The translations under genes and the position numbers were made by a program. A stretch of DNA of 64,000 bases from Oopsacas minuta (taxonomy: Eukaryota > Porifera > Hexactinellida > Lyssacinosida > Leucopsacidae): assembly GCA_024704765.1 (NCBI GenBank), contig JAKMXF010000349.1, positions 62,001 to 126,000 of the forward strand. Direction: 5' to 3'. Shown in pieces: positions 31,279 to 45,016 of this stretch. Each line of letters opens with the position of its first letter. The first letter of the stretch is position 1. Under the pieces are notes generated by a model, which made no database searches, had not been told where the DNA came from, and saw only the letters and a program-made list of their open reading frames with translations.

Positions 31279-34200
31279 CTCAGTTACCAACTATCTAACA
31301 TTTTTCGAGCATGATCCGCAGGGGCGTTATCTTTATTATGAAGCTTGTTAATATAATGGCTATAGAATGTTTGATTATGGATTATATGTTGAAATAACAG
31401 AATATTTTCCGAATTGTTAATTATAGCTGACTTTCAAAACCACATTTATTTTTATAGATCCCAAATGCCAAGGGCTACTGTTTTTATGGTAGAGGTTAGT
31501 AATTGAATTCCTAAATTGGATCAATCAAAATTTAATTCTAGTAGTCTGAACTTGTAAACTTGGTCCAGGTCTGATTCTGAACTATATTGTCGCGTTTTAG
31601 ACTATCCTAAATTCACGAATATATTCGAGATATGCATGTGAACCTTTTGGTGGCTGCATAAAGTCTTCTACTGCCATTTTCCATTTTTAGGGCGATAAGG
31701 GAGTGGACAGTATTTGAATTCATGAATTACTCAATAATTGCTGGATATCCAAATGTCGATTATTTGCAAATGTATTTCATTGTTTTGGACTGAAATATTT
31801 TTGAGATGCATAATCAAACAATTGATTAATGGCCTATTTTCCCGAATTATTCAAATTACGTTTGGAATTTAGTCAGGGTGATAGGTGTGAATTTTCTTCT
31901 AAGAATCGAATTTGCCCCAGCCAGCGCCTAAGTACCCCTTCAATCCTAAAAAAATGCGGGAAGAGGGTTCAGATGAATTTTGTTTTACAGATATCATGGA
32001 TTTATCATCCATAAATCCTTACTCATTTGATTATCGATCGATTTGGATTTACAAATTCAAACACTCATGGATTTCAGATGAAATTGGATTGTCCAAAGCC
32101 CCAAAAGTTAATTAAATCCATGAACTTAATAGATTTTGTCAATTTTTAATATGGATTTTATTTTCATATCAGTATCTCTTATGGATTTGTATTGGATTTC
32201 TACTACTTAATGTCCTGTGTAGAATGGATTACCAAGTGGTGACGCAAGCTCTCCGCGACTAAACGGCTGAACTAGGCTGCAAAATTTTGTTGGGCTGCGT
32301 TTATTTGAAAATTATCGAAGCGAAATCCAATTTATAATTTTGGACCAATTAAGAAAATTTTGTCTGATTACTACATTGAAAAACATCACCCAAATTACGC
32401 TGAGCAAACGAATTGAAATATATTCCAGGTAAAGAACAACATTACTTGTATTATATTTTAATTCAGTCGAAACCTGGTTTTTTTATTCTAATTTTACGTA
32501 CACATATTATTTAATTCATAATTATCCATAAAATTCAGATGTCCAAAATTTTGTTGAATTTAGACAAAATTCGCTTAATTCGAGACAATTCTTTTATATA
32601 CAAGTGATTATTTAAAACTTTGTCTCACGAAAGGAGGCAAACCATCGGCAAATTTTATATTTTGTTCTACAGGTGAGATGGCTCCACCATACAATATCTA
32701 AATTGCTATGGGGTTATTTGGCATAAAATTGGAGCAACGCTGCTGTATGGCATTTTTTATAGAAATTTTACGGTTAATTGGGAACTCCGCAAAATCGGGA
32801 GAAGATAATTGGAACTGATGTGTCCCGATTCAGCAGCGATGACTGCATTTTATGCTGTAAAGAATTGTCAAAAACCGACTGTAGCTCTGAGGAGGATACA
32901 GTAGAACTCGGATAAGACGTACCCCCTCGGGAAACAAAATTAATACTCATCACTTATCCGAATATTTTCCTATACTATTAGCACAAAAATTGATACTGGA
33001 AGCCATTTTGGAGAAAATTACGTACGCACTAACAAAGTATATCTTAAATCAAGTACGGAGTACATAATAGGCGACTTCTACTTAGTAATTTGACTAGAAC
33101 ATCGCATAAAGTAATATTATTTTTATTATTTCTATACGTTTACATAATATACTGATTAATTGTATTTTCTGTGTATACATGATGGGTGGGCACATATTTT
33201 CATGAGGATCACTTTTTTCATTGGAAATTCTTCGGGCAACCACGAACCTAAGTGTCCTAAAGTGTATATCTATTAACGACTGAAATTATTCTGGATTCGA
33301 GCCAAAATATTTTTGCTAGATATATATCATTGTAAATTCTGGGTTGATCTTAGTTTTTGGAATGTTCGAAATGTCATATCCGTTTTATATAATATTTAAG
33401 GAATAGTTACGTATTTACTTTATGTGTGCTCGATTCGTCCTAACTTGAGGGAATACATATCACGATGTGTAAACAGTATAGTTTTGATAATCGCTCCAAA
33501 ATAGAAAAATGATGAAGGGTTTGTATGATGTTAATTATGGGGAGGTTTACCCTGCCATTTCCCGTTTACCTCCCCAGTAATTTTATTCCATTTTTCGATA
33601 GTTCTCTATCTTGCGAATAAGTGGTAAAAAATTTAGACATCTATTATAAATATTATATGATAACTCTCTAATATTTTACCACTTATTAAATATTTTCGAT
33701 TTTACCTAGCATATCTGAATTTTGGCCTCAAATCACCCAACCTTAAAAGACAATTCTTCTGTTGAAGAATTATCGCAAAATATTCATATATATACTAACT
33801 AATCTCTGGTAAATACCCACTCCGAACATTCCAGGAGTTGCTCAAAATGGCCTAGAACTATGAATGTTCTGGTCACAAAATTTCCATGGTGAGCCAACGA
33901 ATAACAGACTAGGATGGATTTCTCTAGTTTGTTCCTCTCATATGAGTATGGTCAACTCAACTCAGTTTCGCTTAATTGAGGAACCTTGTGTATTCGCAGA
34001 ATGTATCCAAATATCAAGATAATCCTTCGATTCAAAAGCGAGTAAATTTTCTCCATCTCGCCAATTTGTCCAAGCCTCCAGTGAGTTTTCTCCATACATG
34101 GCCAATTATATTTTATTCATGATTGGTAATATCATTATGTGCAAAATAATTCAATTTGGTTTTGTCATTGTATGTCATCGCAAATATGAATTCAGGCCAG

Positions 34201-35024
34201 GGGATCCCTGGGCGATTAATTTCCAATTATATGAGTTTTATCAAAAATATTCCTCATTTTATAGTTTAACATTTTGTTAGCCAACCAAAACTTTAGTGTA
34301 ATGATCGCGCTAGAAAAAGTTATATGGGAATTTGTTGTTATAAAGGAAATCCAGCTATGAGACTAGGAATTGCTTAACAAAGTTAGGCCGGTATAAATCT
34401 TTCGATGGGAATTAATAATCATTCAAAGATTATCAGGCAACACGAGACAAGTCTGCATACACTCAAACCTCTTTTAGCCAAACCACCGAAATATGGGGAC
34501 CTCCCTCAACCTGGCACCATTTCCCAAAAGGATTAAAATTAATGAAACCATTTTCATTAAGTGCTGTCTTTACTTGTTCGTCATTTCTAAATCTAATTAG
34601 TGTTTTTTACTAAAAACAAACATCTAGATTCGTCAATAAAAGTAAATCTCGATATTTATCTTGTTTAGGTCTAAATAATATAGATATGAGCATTTGGACC
34701 TATATTATCCTGGGCTTTCCTAAACATAATTTATCGATATCCAGGAAAAGGTCCTGCGGACTATATTATTTGGCAAGTATAGTGTTAAACTATCAATTGA
34801 TGTTTAATTTTGTAGTAGAAATAGCGTGAAACCTCAATTAACATGGTTTCCGCACTTATTTGTATCCAGTCTTTAATATTCTATTCAAAATAATTATCTC
34901 GAGAATCCTGGACACATAGGAATTTTGGAGTAAATCCTGGACAATCGTCTTATAGTCGACTCCACTCAAAGGGCCACAGGTTAATAGAGTAAACCTGTAA
35001 ACATTTCTTCATCCAACATAAATA
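31279..35024. other. intergenic, small hairpins and pogo-like fragments
   Basis: No gene. Items seen: many ATGGATTT words at 31996-32210; a pogo/Tigger-like end (CAGTAGAACTCGGATAAG) near 32899; hairpins at 33540-33575 (GGGGAGGT ... ACCTCCCC) and 33616-33690 (AATAAGTGGTAAAA ... TTTTACCACTTATT); and scattered CTCAAACCTC-type fragments at 34460-34510. No canonical polyadenylation signal was obvious right after the PSTPIP-like stop. Confidence 0.45.
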
Positions 35025-35084
35025 CAAGTGACCAGCAATATACAAAAACAATTATGCTAATTTAATTCATTTTAACACATTTAC

Positions 35085-35178
35085 AAATACAAATACGGAC
35101 ATGAATGCAAGTACAAATACAAAGATGAATACAAAAATACAAATGCAGTTATAAATACAAATACAAATACAAATGCAA
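35085..35178 (+). repeat. (ATACAA)n low-complexity tract
   Basis: Imperfect tandem hexamers of ATACAA with interspersed GATG and GCAG changes. Such tracts are typical of subterminal hAT sequence. Confidence 0.75.
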
Positions 35179-35199
35179 AAAAGATGGGTTTACTAATGA

Positions 35200-36700
35200 T
35201 AAATTATCTTGTTGTACTATGCGCTACTCGTATTTTTTTGGTACAATAAACAAATATCAATTGTTCAAAACGTTCATCGCTTAGACAACATCTCTCTGGA
35301 CGAAATATTTACCTGCAACGCTAAATTTCGTCTGCTGGAGGTGAAGATGCAGGTGTAGAAAGGTATTAGCTTGCCAACTGTGAGAGCTAGGGATATTCAT
35401 GTACCATTCTTTTCCAGAAGTTTAGAGGATTACAAGACTCATTTTCCAACTTCTTCCTAGCCAGTTTAACACAAAGCTGAAGTGTATGTACAAAATATGG
35501 ATGATGTGTTGGTAAATATTCCAAGCATCACTTTTATACATATCAACTATCTCAATTCGTTATCATCTGAATCTTCTTCTATTCAGTTACATCCATACAA
35601 GGTACAAAGCTGCAAATAGGTCACTGATCCATTTAATTATTATCTGACTCATCCTGACCCATTATATGTTTGATTATTATAAGAAAATATGTATTTAGTT
35701 CAATGAAACTATGTTGTTTATATCCTGCTAACACGCTCGAGACAGCTTGGATAGTCTCTGTGGCAACATGGCATTACTTTGAGATTTTATAATATGCCAA
35801 GCATTGAAGGCACCGAAGCTTTACTGATGAATGCCGTTGCTATTAGTATACCTAAATACAAATGTATATATTACTCGCACTTTATGGCATTCCAAACTTT
35901 CAGTATAATGACCACCATTATTAACTCTATTATCAACGAGGTACTCTGAAGTAATACCTCGTAAGCATACATTATATATGAAATTAGACTAAAGCATTGA
36001 TGGGTCATGATCCATGACCCACTGACCAATCTCCAGCTCTGACCAGGTAACGTAACAAATGCTCTCAATATATTTGAGGGATTATCTGTCACAATAAACC
36101 TCACTTCGCCTTGCAATTTGAAGAGAGATTATTTCTTCGTATTGAGAAGAATATGTTCAACATTTTGTGGCCCACTGGAAACGAGTACAGGCTAGCATTG
36201 CAGAAATGAGTTTAAAGCAATTGATGTAGTGACAGGTAATCCCTAGATAAGAGCGCATACTACGATTGGACCATTTATCAAGAGTCAGACTCACTAAATT
36301 TGTAGATTTCATGATCTTCAATATTTTTCATGTTATGTTGATTTATGCTTGGAAGAAGAGAAATATTAAGGTGTTTATGAGCGGAGATGGAATATTCAGG
36401 TTTTAAGAAACCAATAATGTTTCTATAATATGGACAATCAACAATAGAGAGAGTTTGATTGCTACCAGCAACAAATGCGATAAGTAAACGTGACGAAACC
36501 ACCTGTCGGGAATTGGTGCCAGGCCATTTTAAGAAATAGTAGGGGTGAATTGGTCAAAGTGCATATGCTCATTATTCCTTTACTTTTCAGCTTAAGCTGA
36601 TCAAATCTTTCTTATGGTGTCTCTTCACTTGCGTTCATAAATTTGAGGTACATTTTTAGTCCCAGAAAATGACTTGTTACAATGTTTGGAGATAGAAGAA
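35200..36700 (-). pseudogene. BED-finger hAT transposase, dead
   Basis: Order on the minus strand: a BED-type zinc finger remnant (NKSFSGTKNVP) near 36640-36700; then LLIAFVAGSNQTLSIVDCPY and the block ending in SAHKHL at 36350-36480; then GEVRFIVTDNPSNILRAFVT, which corresponds to the second catalytic Asp block, at 36030-36110; and a C-terminal dimerisation block with NPLNFWKRMVHEYPLAL and MLSKR near 35280-35450. Stops and shifts break it in several places. Confidence 0.8.
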
Positions 36701-36909
36701 TATTGTTCGGGATTACTCATATCAGGAATAATGGGTCCAAAACCACCAAACACACTATTCAACATTATCCTATGTATTATTTTGCAAAGAGAAGAATTGT
36801 TAAAAAAACAAAATTATTTTGGTAATATGTAGCCTTGATTATATTTCTGTATATTCAACATTAATGCATATTATCAAAATAAGCTGACATCTGTTATGAA
36901 AAAAACATA

Positions 36910-37073
36910 CAGTAGACTCTCGTTAATACGTACACCAGGGTACTGCAAAATTCGTACTCCTTATCCGAAGTACGTATTATCCGAAGTATTATCCATTGAA
37001 AAGGCACCGAAGGGGACTGAAAGTGTACAAATTTCTACTCCTTTTCCGTGTTCGTATAAACGAGACTCTACTG
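36910..37073. mobile_element. 164-bp pogo/Tigger-like MITE
   Basis: Left CAGTAGACTCTCGTTAATAC; right, reverse complement, CAGTAGAGTCTCGTTTATAC; two mismatches in 20. TA flanks both sides (36908-36909 and 37074-37075). CAGTAGA-CTCGTTA is a typical pogo/Tigger terminus. No coding capacity. Confidence 0.88.
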
Positions 37074-37665
37074 TACATCTTGTCGAATTATATGCTATAA
37101 AGGGGAAGCTTCATTTGTTAGAATTTGTATGTCATTTGTTCGACAATCATTTTCTATGGTGTCATTTGTTGCGAGAAACAACGTGGATATTTATGCCATG
37201 CAAGATGTAACTTTGGGAGATTTTACTTAAATAGCCTATATGAAAGGATTTCGCTAATAATAGTATAATTTGTTCTTTTTCAATCTTGTTAGTTATTAGT
37301 TATATTTATTCAAAATTTAACAAAAATATACTATACAACACGGTTCAAATGGTTGTATAAATATCATAGAAACAAGATAAATTTTAAACTAATATCGAAA
37401 TCACTAATCCGCAGTAATAAAAAAATCAACTTTAGATTTTCGAACTAATACCAGCATAAAATACACTTGTCGAACAAATGAAAGCGCTCTGTTATAAAGT
37501 TTTTGATCAATTGTGGAACCTATAATAAATACAAATATGAATAATTATTCGAGGCTACAAATATAATATACCTGATTTATGATGTTCATATACAAATGCG
37601 AAGGCAAATCCAATATTTTCAGAAAATCAAATACAAAGAGAAATACGTATTTGCAGGCAACACTG

Positions 37666-38262
37666 ATTTTATGACCTCATGAAGATGCTAAAATCTCGTT
37701 TTTGGTACGGGAATTGGGTAAACGGAGGTAGTAAATTTTGTTATTCCATTTAATTACGACCGCAACCCTTCAGCCGCAATCGGTTAATGATTTAGTCTAA
37801 TCCTATAAATCAAATATTAAGGAATCGACATCGTGATACCACTTACCTATACTATTGCTTAAGGATTGCATAACATATTTAGTATTTGAAATTCTCAGCA
37901 TTTCATGCCAGAATATATTTCATACAATTACATTTTCACTATTTACTATTAGTTTTCTTCATAGTGAATAAATTTTGTTTACCAATAGGGCAATATAATG
38001 AACATATGTGACTTTCTTTCAAAGCTAGAAATCATCTAGCTTTCTTCGTGGATCCATGGCTCGAAATTCACATCAATTTGTAAATGTCCCACATGATCAA
38101 AATCGTATATCAGAATTAGAAGTAGCATTAAATATGTCGTTACTTATTATGGTTGTTTTTATCCTATGAATAATTAAGTACTCTGGTTGTATTTCATCAT
38201 TATCATGAAATATTTAGTTAATTATTATCGTTGTACTTATCATATACGCTACGAACCTTTTG
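37666..38262. other. intergenic, no gene recognised
   Basis: AT-rich, between two hAT elements. Nothing supported. Confidence 0.4.
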
Positions 38263-41075
38263 CAGGTGCGTAGACAACATTTTTAGTTTGGGGGGGCTAA
38301 CCCTCTGAGGTGTCACTATGGGATTTGACCAAAGTATAAATCAGTGGCATCAATTTGAATTAATATGAACCGATGCTATAATCATATTTTCGCAGCTTTG
38401 TTTTACCATAGTGATGGTTTTACTTTCTAGGTTTCATTCAAAATGAGAATACTTTTTAGTGCTATAGTTAGATTTGAATAATTTTGAGGTTCATAAATTT
38501 CTGGCATACTATTTCTACGAATCTATCGAATACTGTTATATATTTAACACATCTCTGGTTTTTATTACTGGGCTTCATTCCACTTTGTATTTATATGTGT
38601 TTGTGATTAAATATTTATAATTGTTAGCATTCATAATACGTTTAGATATGGCCCTAGCTCGATGGCTCGTTCAAAAAGCTCAGTCAGGATCAGGAGAGAC
38701 TGATAAAGATTCAAGTTTGCTTCCAGATAATGAACAAATGCAATTGTTGAGAACAGAAGGTGAATCCTTTAACGAAATTCAGTTAACACATCGAACCAGA
38801 CAACCAGACATCCATATACCCCAAAATGCCACCCAATCAATCCTTTCATTCCCACTACGAACCTTTGGTAAACAACAGAGAGGATTTAACCTTTCATGGT
38901 ATAAAACATTCCCCTGGTTGCATTATCAAGAAGGTAGCGATAGTGTATTGTGTTTTTACTGCTTGGTGGCAGATAAACATGGTTTAAAGATATCAGGGTA
39001 CATGGGTGAAATGTTCACAAGCACTGGATTCAGCAATTGGAAAAAGCAATAGAAAAATTCGAAAAACATCAAAGTTCAAAATCTCATCGTGAAGCTGTTG
39101 ACCTTGTAATAACAATACCAAGCACAACCAAAGATGTTGGTGAAATGTTGAACAAAAGTCATGCCGAGCAAAAGGATGAGAACAGACAAGTGCTGTTTAA
39201 AATTTTCAGCAGCGTTCGTCACCTTAGTAGGCAAGGCATTGCTTTTCGTGATCGATGAAAAACTGATGACCCTGAATTATTGAATGGTGAGTCAGACTCG
39301 AACTTTATACAGCTACTTCGAATACGAGCTGAAGACAATCCAAATCTATTGAAGTGGCTTGACAAGTGTCAAGACAAATTTACTAGTCCAGACATACAAA
39401 ATGAAATCCTCAAGCTGATGTCATTAAGGATATTGAGGGATATTGTACAACAGATTTCAGGAAAAAATGTATATCATAATGGTTGATGAAACAACCGATC
39501 TGTCAAACACTGAACAAATGGTATTGTGCCTGCGTCACGTTGATGATGACTTAAATGTTCATGAAGAGCTCATTGGTCTCTACAGTTTGGAATCAACTTC
39601 TGCTGACAATATAATGTTGACAATTCAGGACATACTGTTGCGCTTGAATTTATCTATCAATAATTGCCGTGGTCAATGCTACGATGGAGCCAGCAACATG
39701 TCTGGAATACGATCAGGAGTTGCCACTAAAGTATCTTCTTTAGAACCTCGAGCACTCTATACCCATTGTTATGGGCATGCATTGAACCTTGCTATTCAGG
39801 ATGGAATTAAAGGCACAAAAGTTATGGTGGATACATTGAGTACAGTATATGAGATTACAAAACTAATTAAGAAATCGCCTAAAAGAGATGCAATCTTTAG
39901 CAAGTTAAAAGATGAAATTTCAGAGTGCTCTCCCGGGATTAGAATACTATGTCCAACACGATGGACAGTAAGGGCTGAAGCGTTTAGTTCCATCTCAGAG
40001 AATTATCACGTACTACAATTGACTTGGAATGTAGCAAAAGATGCAACAAAAGATACTGAATTAAAAGCTAGGATTGGAGGAGTTGCAGCACACATGGAAA
40101 AATTTGAATTCTTTTTTGGAGTTGAACTAGGACGAAAAATCTTAAACATGACCGATAATTTGTCTTAGTCATTGCAAACTAAAACGATATCAGCACATGA
40201 AGGACAAACCCTTGTGAAGATAACGCTTTCTACACTCCTGAAAATGAGAACTGGGATTAACTTCAATTTGTTTTGGAAGTATGTAGAATGTAGAAGATCA
40301 TCAATCGAGGTTTCTTCTCCGGCACTCCCCAGAAAAAGGAAATTCCCCGAAAATATGAAACAGATGGAAATACTACAGAGTACCCAACTAGTGTTGAGGA
40401 ACGTTATAGAAAAATTTATTTTCAAATAATTGATCTAACTATGGCAGCTATCAAGGACAGATTTGATCAGAAAGGATTCCAGATGCTCCAAAATTTAGAA
40501 ACAGCCCTGACTAGTTCAGAAAACGCCAGTGATTCAGATTTGATTGGTTCTATAATCGCATTCTACGGAGATGACTTTACCCATGCAGACCGTCTTCAAA
40601 CGCAGTTGAAACTCTTGCATTGCAGTGGAGCAGCTTTGACGGATTTGCCATCAATAATAATTTATCTCAAATCTTTGAATAGTACAGAAAAATCTTTCTT
40701 CTCAGAGGTAATCAAAATAGTGAAATTAATTCTTGTGATGCCAGCAACTAATGCCACAAGTGAAAGAAGTTTCAGTGCACTCCGCAGACTTAAGACCTGG
40801 CTGCGTACGACTACATGCCAAGCACGATTGAATTGGTGCTTGTTACTTCATGTGCACAAACAAAGAACGGACGGTTTACCATTAAAAGAATTAGTAAATG
40901 AATTTGTTACTTGTAATGAGAGTAGGATGCGTTTGTTTGGAAGATATCCGGAATAACTTCATGAATTATTAATAAAGCATAATTTCACATATGTTTTCAA
41001 GAATTTTCGGGAATTGATGAGGCAAAATTTGGGGGGGCTTAAGCCCCCCCAAGCCCCCCTTGTCTACGGCTATGC
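38263..41075 (+). mobile_element. hAT element, nearly full length
   Basis: The left end CAGGTGCGTAGACAA and reverse-complemented right end CATAGCCGTAGACAA match at 11 of 15 positions. Both are followed inward by long G runs (TTGGGGGGGCT on the left; GGGGGGCTTGGGGGG on the right, which also forms a CTTAAG-centred palindrome of G and C runs at 41030-41060). Length is about 2.8 kb with one transposase gene on the plus strand. I found no convincing 8-bp duplication; the boundary could be off by a few bases. Confidence 0.75.
38621..40956 (+). pseudogene. hAT transposase (TTF finger, DUF4371, dimerisation), broken
   Basis: The domain order is complete. A TTF-type finger (FNLSWYKTFPWLHYQEGSDS, VLCFYC, FSNWKKQ) lies at 38880-39050. 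DUF4371-type core: ENRQVLFKIFSSVRHLSRQG at 39178-39240, then IIMVDETTDLSNTEQMVLCL (first Asp) at 39470-39530. The second Asp block is NNCRGQCYDGASNMSG at 39660-39710, followed by YTHCYGHALNLAIQDG and LCPTRWTVRAEA. The C-terminal dimerisation block (VMPATNATSERSFSALRRLK) is at 40735-40800. Lesions are few: frame changes near 39045, 39450 and 40430, and stops at 39256 and 40166. A young, recently inactivated copy. A start upstream of 38621 or the ATG at 38648 is possible. Confidence 0.9.
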
Positions 41076-41079
41076 TATA

Positions 41080-42461
41080 CATATAAAGTTATACATATAC
41101 AGTAAACAAATAGTTCAAAACTTAAAATTTACGTAGAAACCTACTCGGCTGTTCACATCCTAGGAGAAGGTGAACAATTTGTAGACATATTCGTAAGGTG
41201 CATCAGTTGGCCTTTATATTGGGAACAAAACTTGGCTCTTTATTTGTAATGTTGGTTACTTCCTAAGAAATCATAATGTACAATTTCATTGGTGTTCAAC
41301 AAGTGTTTAGCTGTAGTCAATTCAAATATTCCAAAGTACAGGCTTGGTAATGGGATTTGACCGGATGTTTTCACAATTATAGAAGAGTGTAAATCTTTTA
41401 GGAGTTAAACTATATGACGCAAATTTGGTATATTTGGAGTAATTGTATCCGCTTATAATACAGATTTATAGTATAGAGATTGTGACTTCATAGATAGAGG
41501 AGAAAGACAAATGGGACTCACTAATAGAATCATATTAGGCCATCCAAAATCAAATACCTATAATCTCTTAAACAGTGCAACTTAGGCAATCATATTGCAT
41601 TATCTGTAGATAAACAACACCTAAATTACCCAAATCTAAGTTTAAAACGCTGGAGACCTATATGAAGTACATTTAAGGGAAACCTTTCTTGAAAACCGGA
41701 AAATACCATTGAAAATCTATACATTAGACTAATCTATTTGCGCACCCTAAACCCTACTTGAATTCAAATGAAATTGTATATTTTCAGTGTTTAGGATAAA
41801 AATGATGAGCAAACTGTTGTTTCCAATGTAAGGGACGACTAATGCATCCTAATACATAGTAATTCCATAGAAGAAAAGATGTCAAGTGAGTCCCATGCAT
41901 TTATCAATTCGAAGACAATCATATGCTTGAGATTTGTAGCAGACAATTCAAGTGATTTGAGTGCTTGGGGAATCCTGGCGAAGTCGGACTAACTGGTGTG
42001 CTGAGATGTAGATTCAGATTTAGGGGGCCTACCGACCCTAAACGAACCGTCACCACCTCCTCCTTGAGCCTCATGTTTACACGCAATAGCGCCGAGACTG
42101 TGGCCAGGGGGAAAATCCCGAGGCCCATGCTCACTAAATTTTCTCATTCTCTGTACCAATTACCGATCATGCGTTTCCATCATCTATGCAAACCTTCATG
42201 CGAGTTTACTTATTTCATACATGCAAAGTGCGAATATATTTTTGTGTCATATCCCTGTGTGGAGCTCTCATTTCCCTTTGTATTGGCCAGACCCCTGTAC
42301 ACCTACATAATATTTCTCGCTCCTTGCGCTCGCGAGTTCAGAAAGTTAATGGAATAATTTATGTTTGATATTCGCTCTTCCATTAATATGTAAAACATTT
42401 TTTGATCCAAAACGCATAAACATTGAAATATACTGTCATACTGTTTATTAGTCACAAGGTT
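41080..42461. other. intergenic, no gene recognised
   Basis: Mostly AT-rich. A GC-richer patch at 41965-42130 is open on both strands (130 and 71 codons) but neither translation resembles a family I know; CTCGCTCCTTGCGCTCGCGAG near 42319 is a short palindromic word. Confidence 0.4.
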
Positions 42462-42872
42462 TGGCATGATTTGAATTTGGAAACATTCCTGTGTTGTTAC
42501 GAAAATGTGTTTTCAATTGTTGAAGCTATAACACAGAAACTATGAATGCTATGGCTCTCAACTTTATACCATAGAGTTCCTTGATATTCAACTTCCCATT
42601 CACTAATACTAAATTTCATTTTATTTCAGTTGAGACTTGAGATATTATGACCTTTCTCATATATTTTATGACTACCATCTATATAGCAGATGTCAAAATA
42701 TCTCAATAAGTATTAGCAAAAAGCAAATGAACTATAAAATTAGTGAATAGGAAGTTATTACAGGACTACTGGTATAAATCTCTGAGCCAGAGCACACATA
42801 GCATATAAGTTATAGCATAAACAAACAGAAATGCATTTTCTTAGCAATACAGGAATGTGTTCACAATCCATT
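42462..42872. repeat. ~410-bp foldback element
   Basis: Left arm (about 42462-42660) and right arm (about 42680-42872) are imperfect inverted repeats. Shared blocks: ACATTCCTGTNTTGNTANGAAAATG at the outside, GAATGCTATG/TATGCTATG with GCTCT, TTTATACCA, and CTTCCNATTCACTAAT towards the centre. No coding capacity. Superfamily unknown. Confidence 0.7.
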
Positions 42873-44189
42873 CATATCAACCATTGTTCTCACATATACT
42901 ATTCGCCTCTATTATATAGAACTGTCAAGCATTAAAACACTGAGAACTTAGATTAAACACAGTTTGTAAAGGAGCATTTTCGTTCTAAAACTAGCTCTTG
43001 CATATTATAGGAAATTGAATTGTATACTTTGATATTATATCCCTATCTATCATTTTTACCTCAGCTCTGATATATATCTTTCTGGAAATATGTGCTAAAT
43101 ACACATTTCCTGTTGGCCATCTCGTTTTCAAGCTTTCTCGGTAATATATACAGCAGGATAAATTAAGTCGACTATGTTGCGCCATTTAGTATGTCACTTA
43201 GGTCACGCCCGTCCCCGTACATATGGCTGCATAATAGAGAATAGAAGCATATATGAAGAAATTAATTATGTACACCTATAACTTTAGAAAATGTAACATT
43301 TCAAGAATATGAAACCGAACTAAAACTTCGAAGCTAAGTTAAAGAATTAACTACTACTTCGGAATATATTTCGACTTTTCCTGAAAAGGCCATACAATAT
43401 ACAGACTGGTTTCCAATTATCAATTTTCAGCTAATACCCTAAACAAAAGTAAGAAGCTACTTAATAAGGACTGCTAAAGCAGGAAACGAAGTATGAGTCT
43501 ATCATTGCCAAAATTCCTTATATTTTGGTCATTTTGGAGGTCGTGTCGTTTACCTATCTTAGAAAGAAAATTTGTAATGTAGAGTAAAACGAGTAATATT
43601 TCTCTTTGTTCATTTATAAGCATAAAGTTAGACCAAAGGATTCTTCTTGCATGCTAACACTGTTGCCAGGAAAAGTTTTCAAAAGTTTTTGTGTTAATTT
43701 TATAGGCCCTTGAATTTGAATTTAACAAAGATTATGATTGTTCTTAAGATGGCCATTGAAACTACCTGTATTCGTATATTCGAGAATTCTTTTAATCGAC
43801 ATCAAACATAAATATTTTGGGTAGTAATAACCAATAGTTATGAATTATTATACCTTTCTTAAGCGCTACTAATGGATTGTCATTGCGTCACTTTTTTGAA
43901 TCCTTAAGGAAATTAATAATTGTCATCATCCTTAAATAATAGAGTTTGTTTTAACATATTTCAAGACACTGTTATCTTTATGGAGTGGAATAAGATTGCC
44001 AATTAACTCAGCTAGTTATATGTATACCGATAGTAATGCTAGAGTAGAAAATTGGTTTAGAATTGTGGAATATAGCATTTATTATACATATGACAGATTG
44101 AAAGCAGCAAATTTCATAAAAACAATTTATGTAAATATTTATGATAGGATTGCTGCTATTAAGTTACCTGTAACTCTATACTGATAATC
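42873..44189. other. intergenic, no gene recognised
   Basis: AT-rich, without a supported gene. A 62-codon plus frame at 43996-44184 ends just before the next MITE and has no recognisable motif. Confidence 0.4.
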
Positions 44190-44514
44190 TAAGTTGTATA
44201 ATACGCGTATGACGTATAATACGTTATACGTGATCTTGTACGTATTATATGTCTAGGTTAACCTCGAAATAGGAGATTTTGACATTTTTAGACTTGTATA
44301 TCATCTAATTATCAAGTATTATATAATTTGGTCAACTATGCTGAAATTTCATATTAACAATTCGAGAACTTCTGTTTTATGTAAAATATTCATTGCAGAA
44401 TTCAGCCCAATTGAAGTTACGGCACCAGAAATTGTAGATTGAACGTATAATACGTATTATGAAATATGTATTATACGTAATATATCTCCATTCAAAGACG
44501 TATTATACAACTTA
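44190..44514. mobile_element. 325-bp MITE, family member 1 (ATACGT-rich)
   Basis: Ends are inverted: TAAGTTGTATAATACG at the left and its exact reverse complement CGTATTATACAACTTA at the right. Inside each end is a dense set of CGTATAATACGT palindromes (GACGTATAATACGTTATACG; AATACGTATTATGAAATATG). A second copy lies at 62644-62973. The outermost TA may be the target duplication. No coding capacity. Confidence 0.9.
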
Positions 44515-45016
44515 GCTAATAATATTGTGAGCAATCAAGGTATAACGAATACTATGTGTGATTCGAGATCGATTTTTGTATGCTCTGTGTAATGTTTAAA
44601 AATACAAAGAAATTTCGCTACAACTCCTAGCAGATTCTCATTAGTCATTACTATATCAATCTGATTAAAGTTCTTTTGTTTATAAAATGTGTTGTTTGAA
44701 ATCAATTGTGCCTAAAGATAATTCGGAATCGTTTTTGAGGAGATCTATAGCCTACTAAATATACAGCTCTGCAACTTACCGATTACAAGGTCAAAATATA
44801 AGGCCGCTTAATGTATTCATACCAAAACATAATAATTATTTTAAAATTCTTTAATCCTATTATTATTATCTGTCATCGCAATGAACAAAATGCTCTCTTT
44901 ACTTTCCAACACCATGTTTATGCAATATAATCTTCAGACTCATGTTATTTCATTAATTTATCTTACCTTCCCTTAAGTCTGTTTTTATTAGTTTTTAACC
45001 AACTGACTGCGGCTAC
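44515..45016. other. intergenic; probable 5' end of the P element
   Basis: AT-rich. The left terminal repeat of the P element should fall here but I could not identify it. Confidence 0.35.

Larger units (their letters stand above)
35025..37665 (-). mobile_element. hAT element with BED-type transposase, degenerate
   Basis: The 5' end on the minus strand is CAGTGTTGCCTGCAAATACG (37665 downward). The 3' end near 35025 reads AAGTGACCAGCAATATAC on the plus strand, a weakened inverse of the same sequence. A run of ATACAA repeats (35085-35178) lies just inside the 3' end. Coding blocks between the ends are all on the minus strand. A small pogo-like MITE (36910-37073) is inserted in it. I could not find a matching 8-bp duplication. 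Confidence 0.65.

Noticed and set aside
41965-42357. 130-codon plus frame in a GC-richer patch
   Set aside because: No recognisable domain, both strands are open, and no splice or start context supports a gene.
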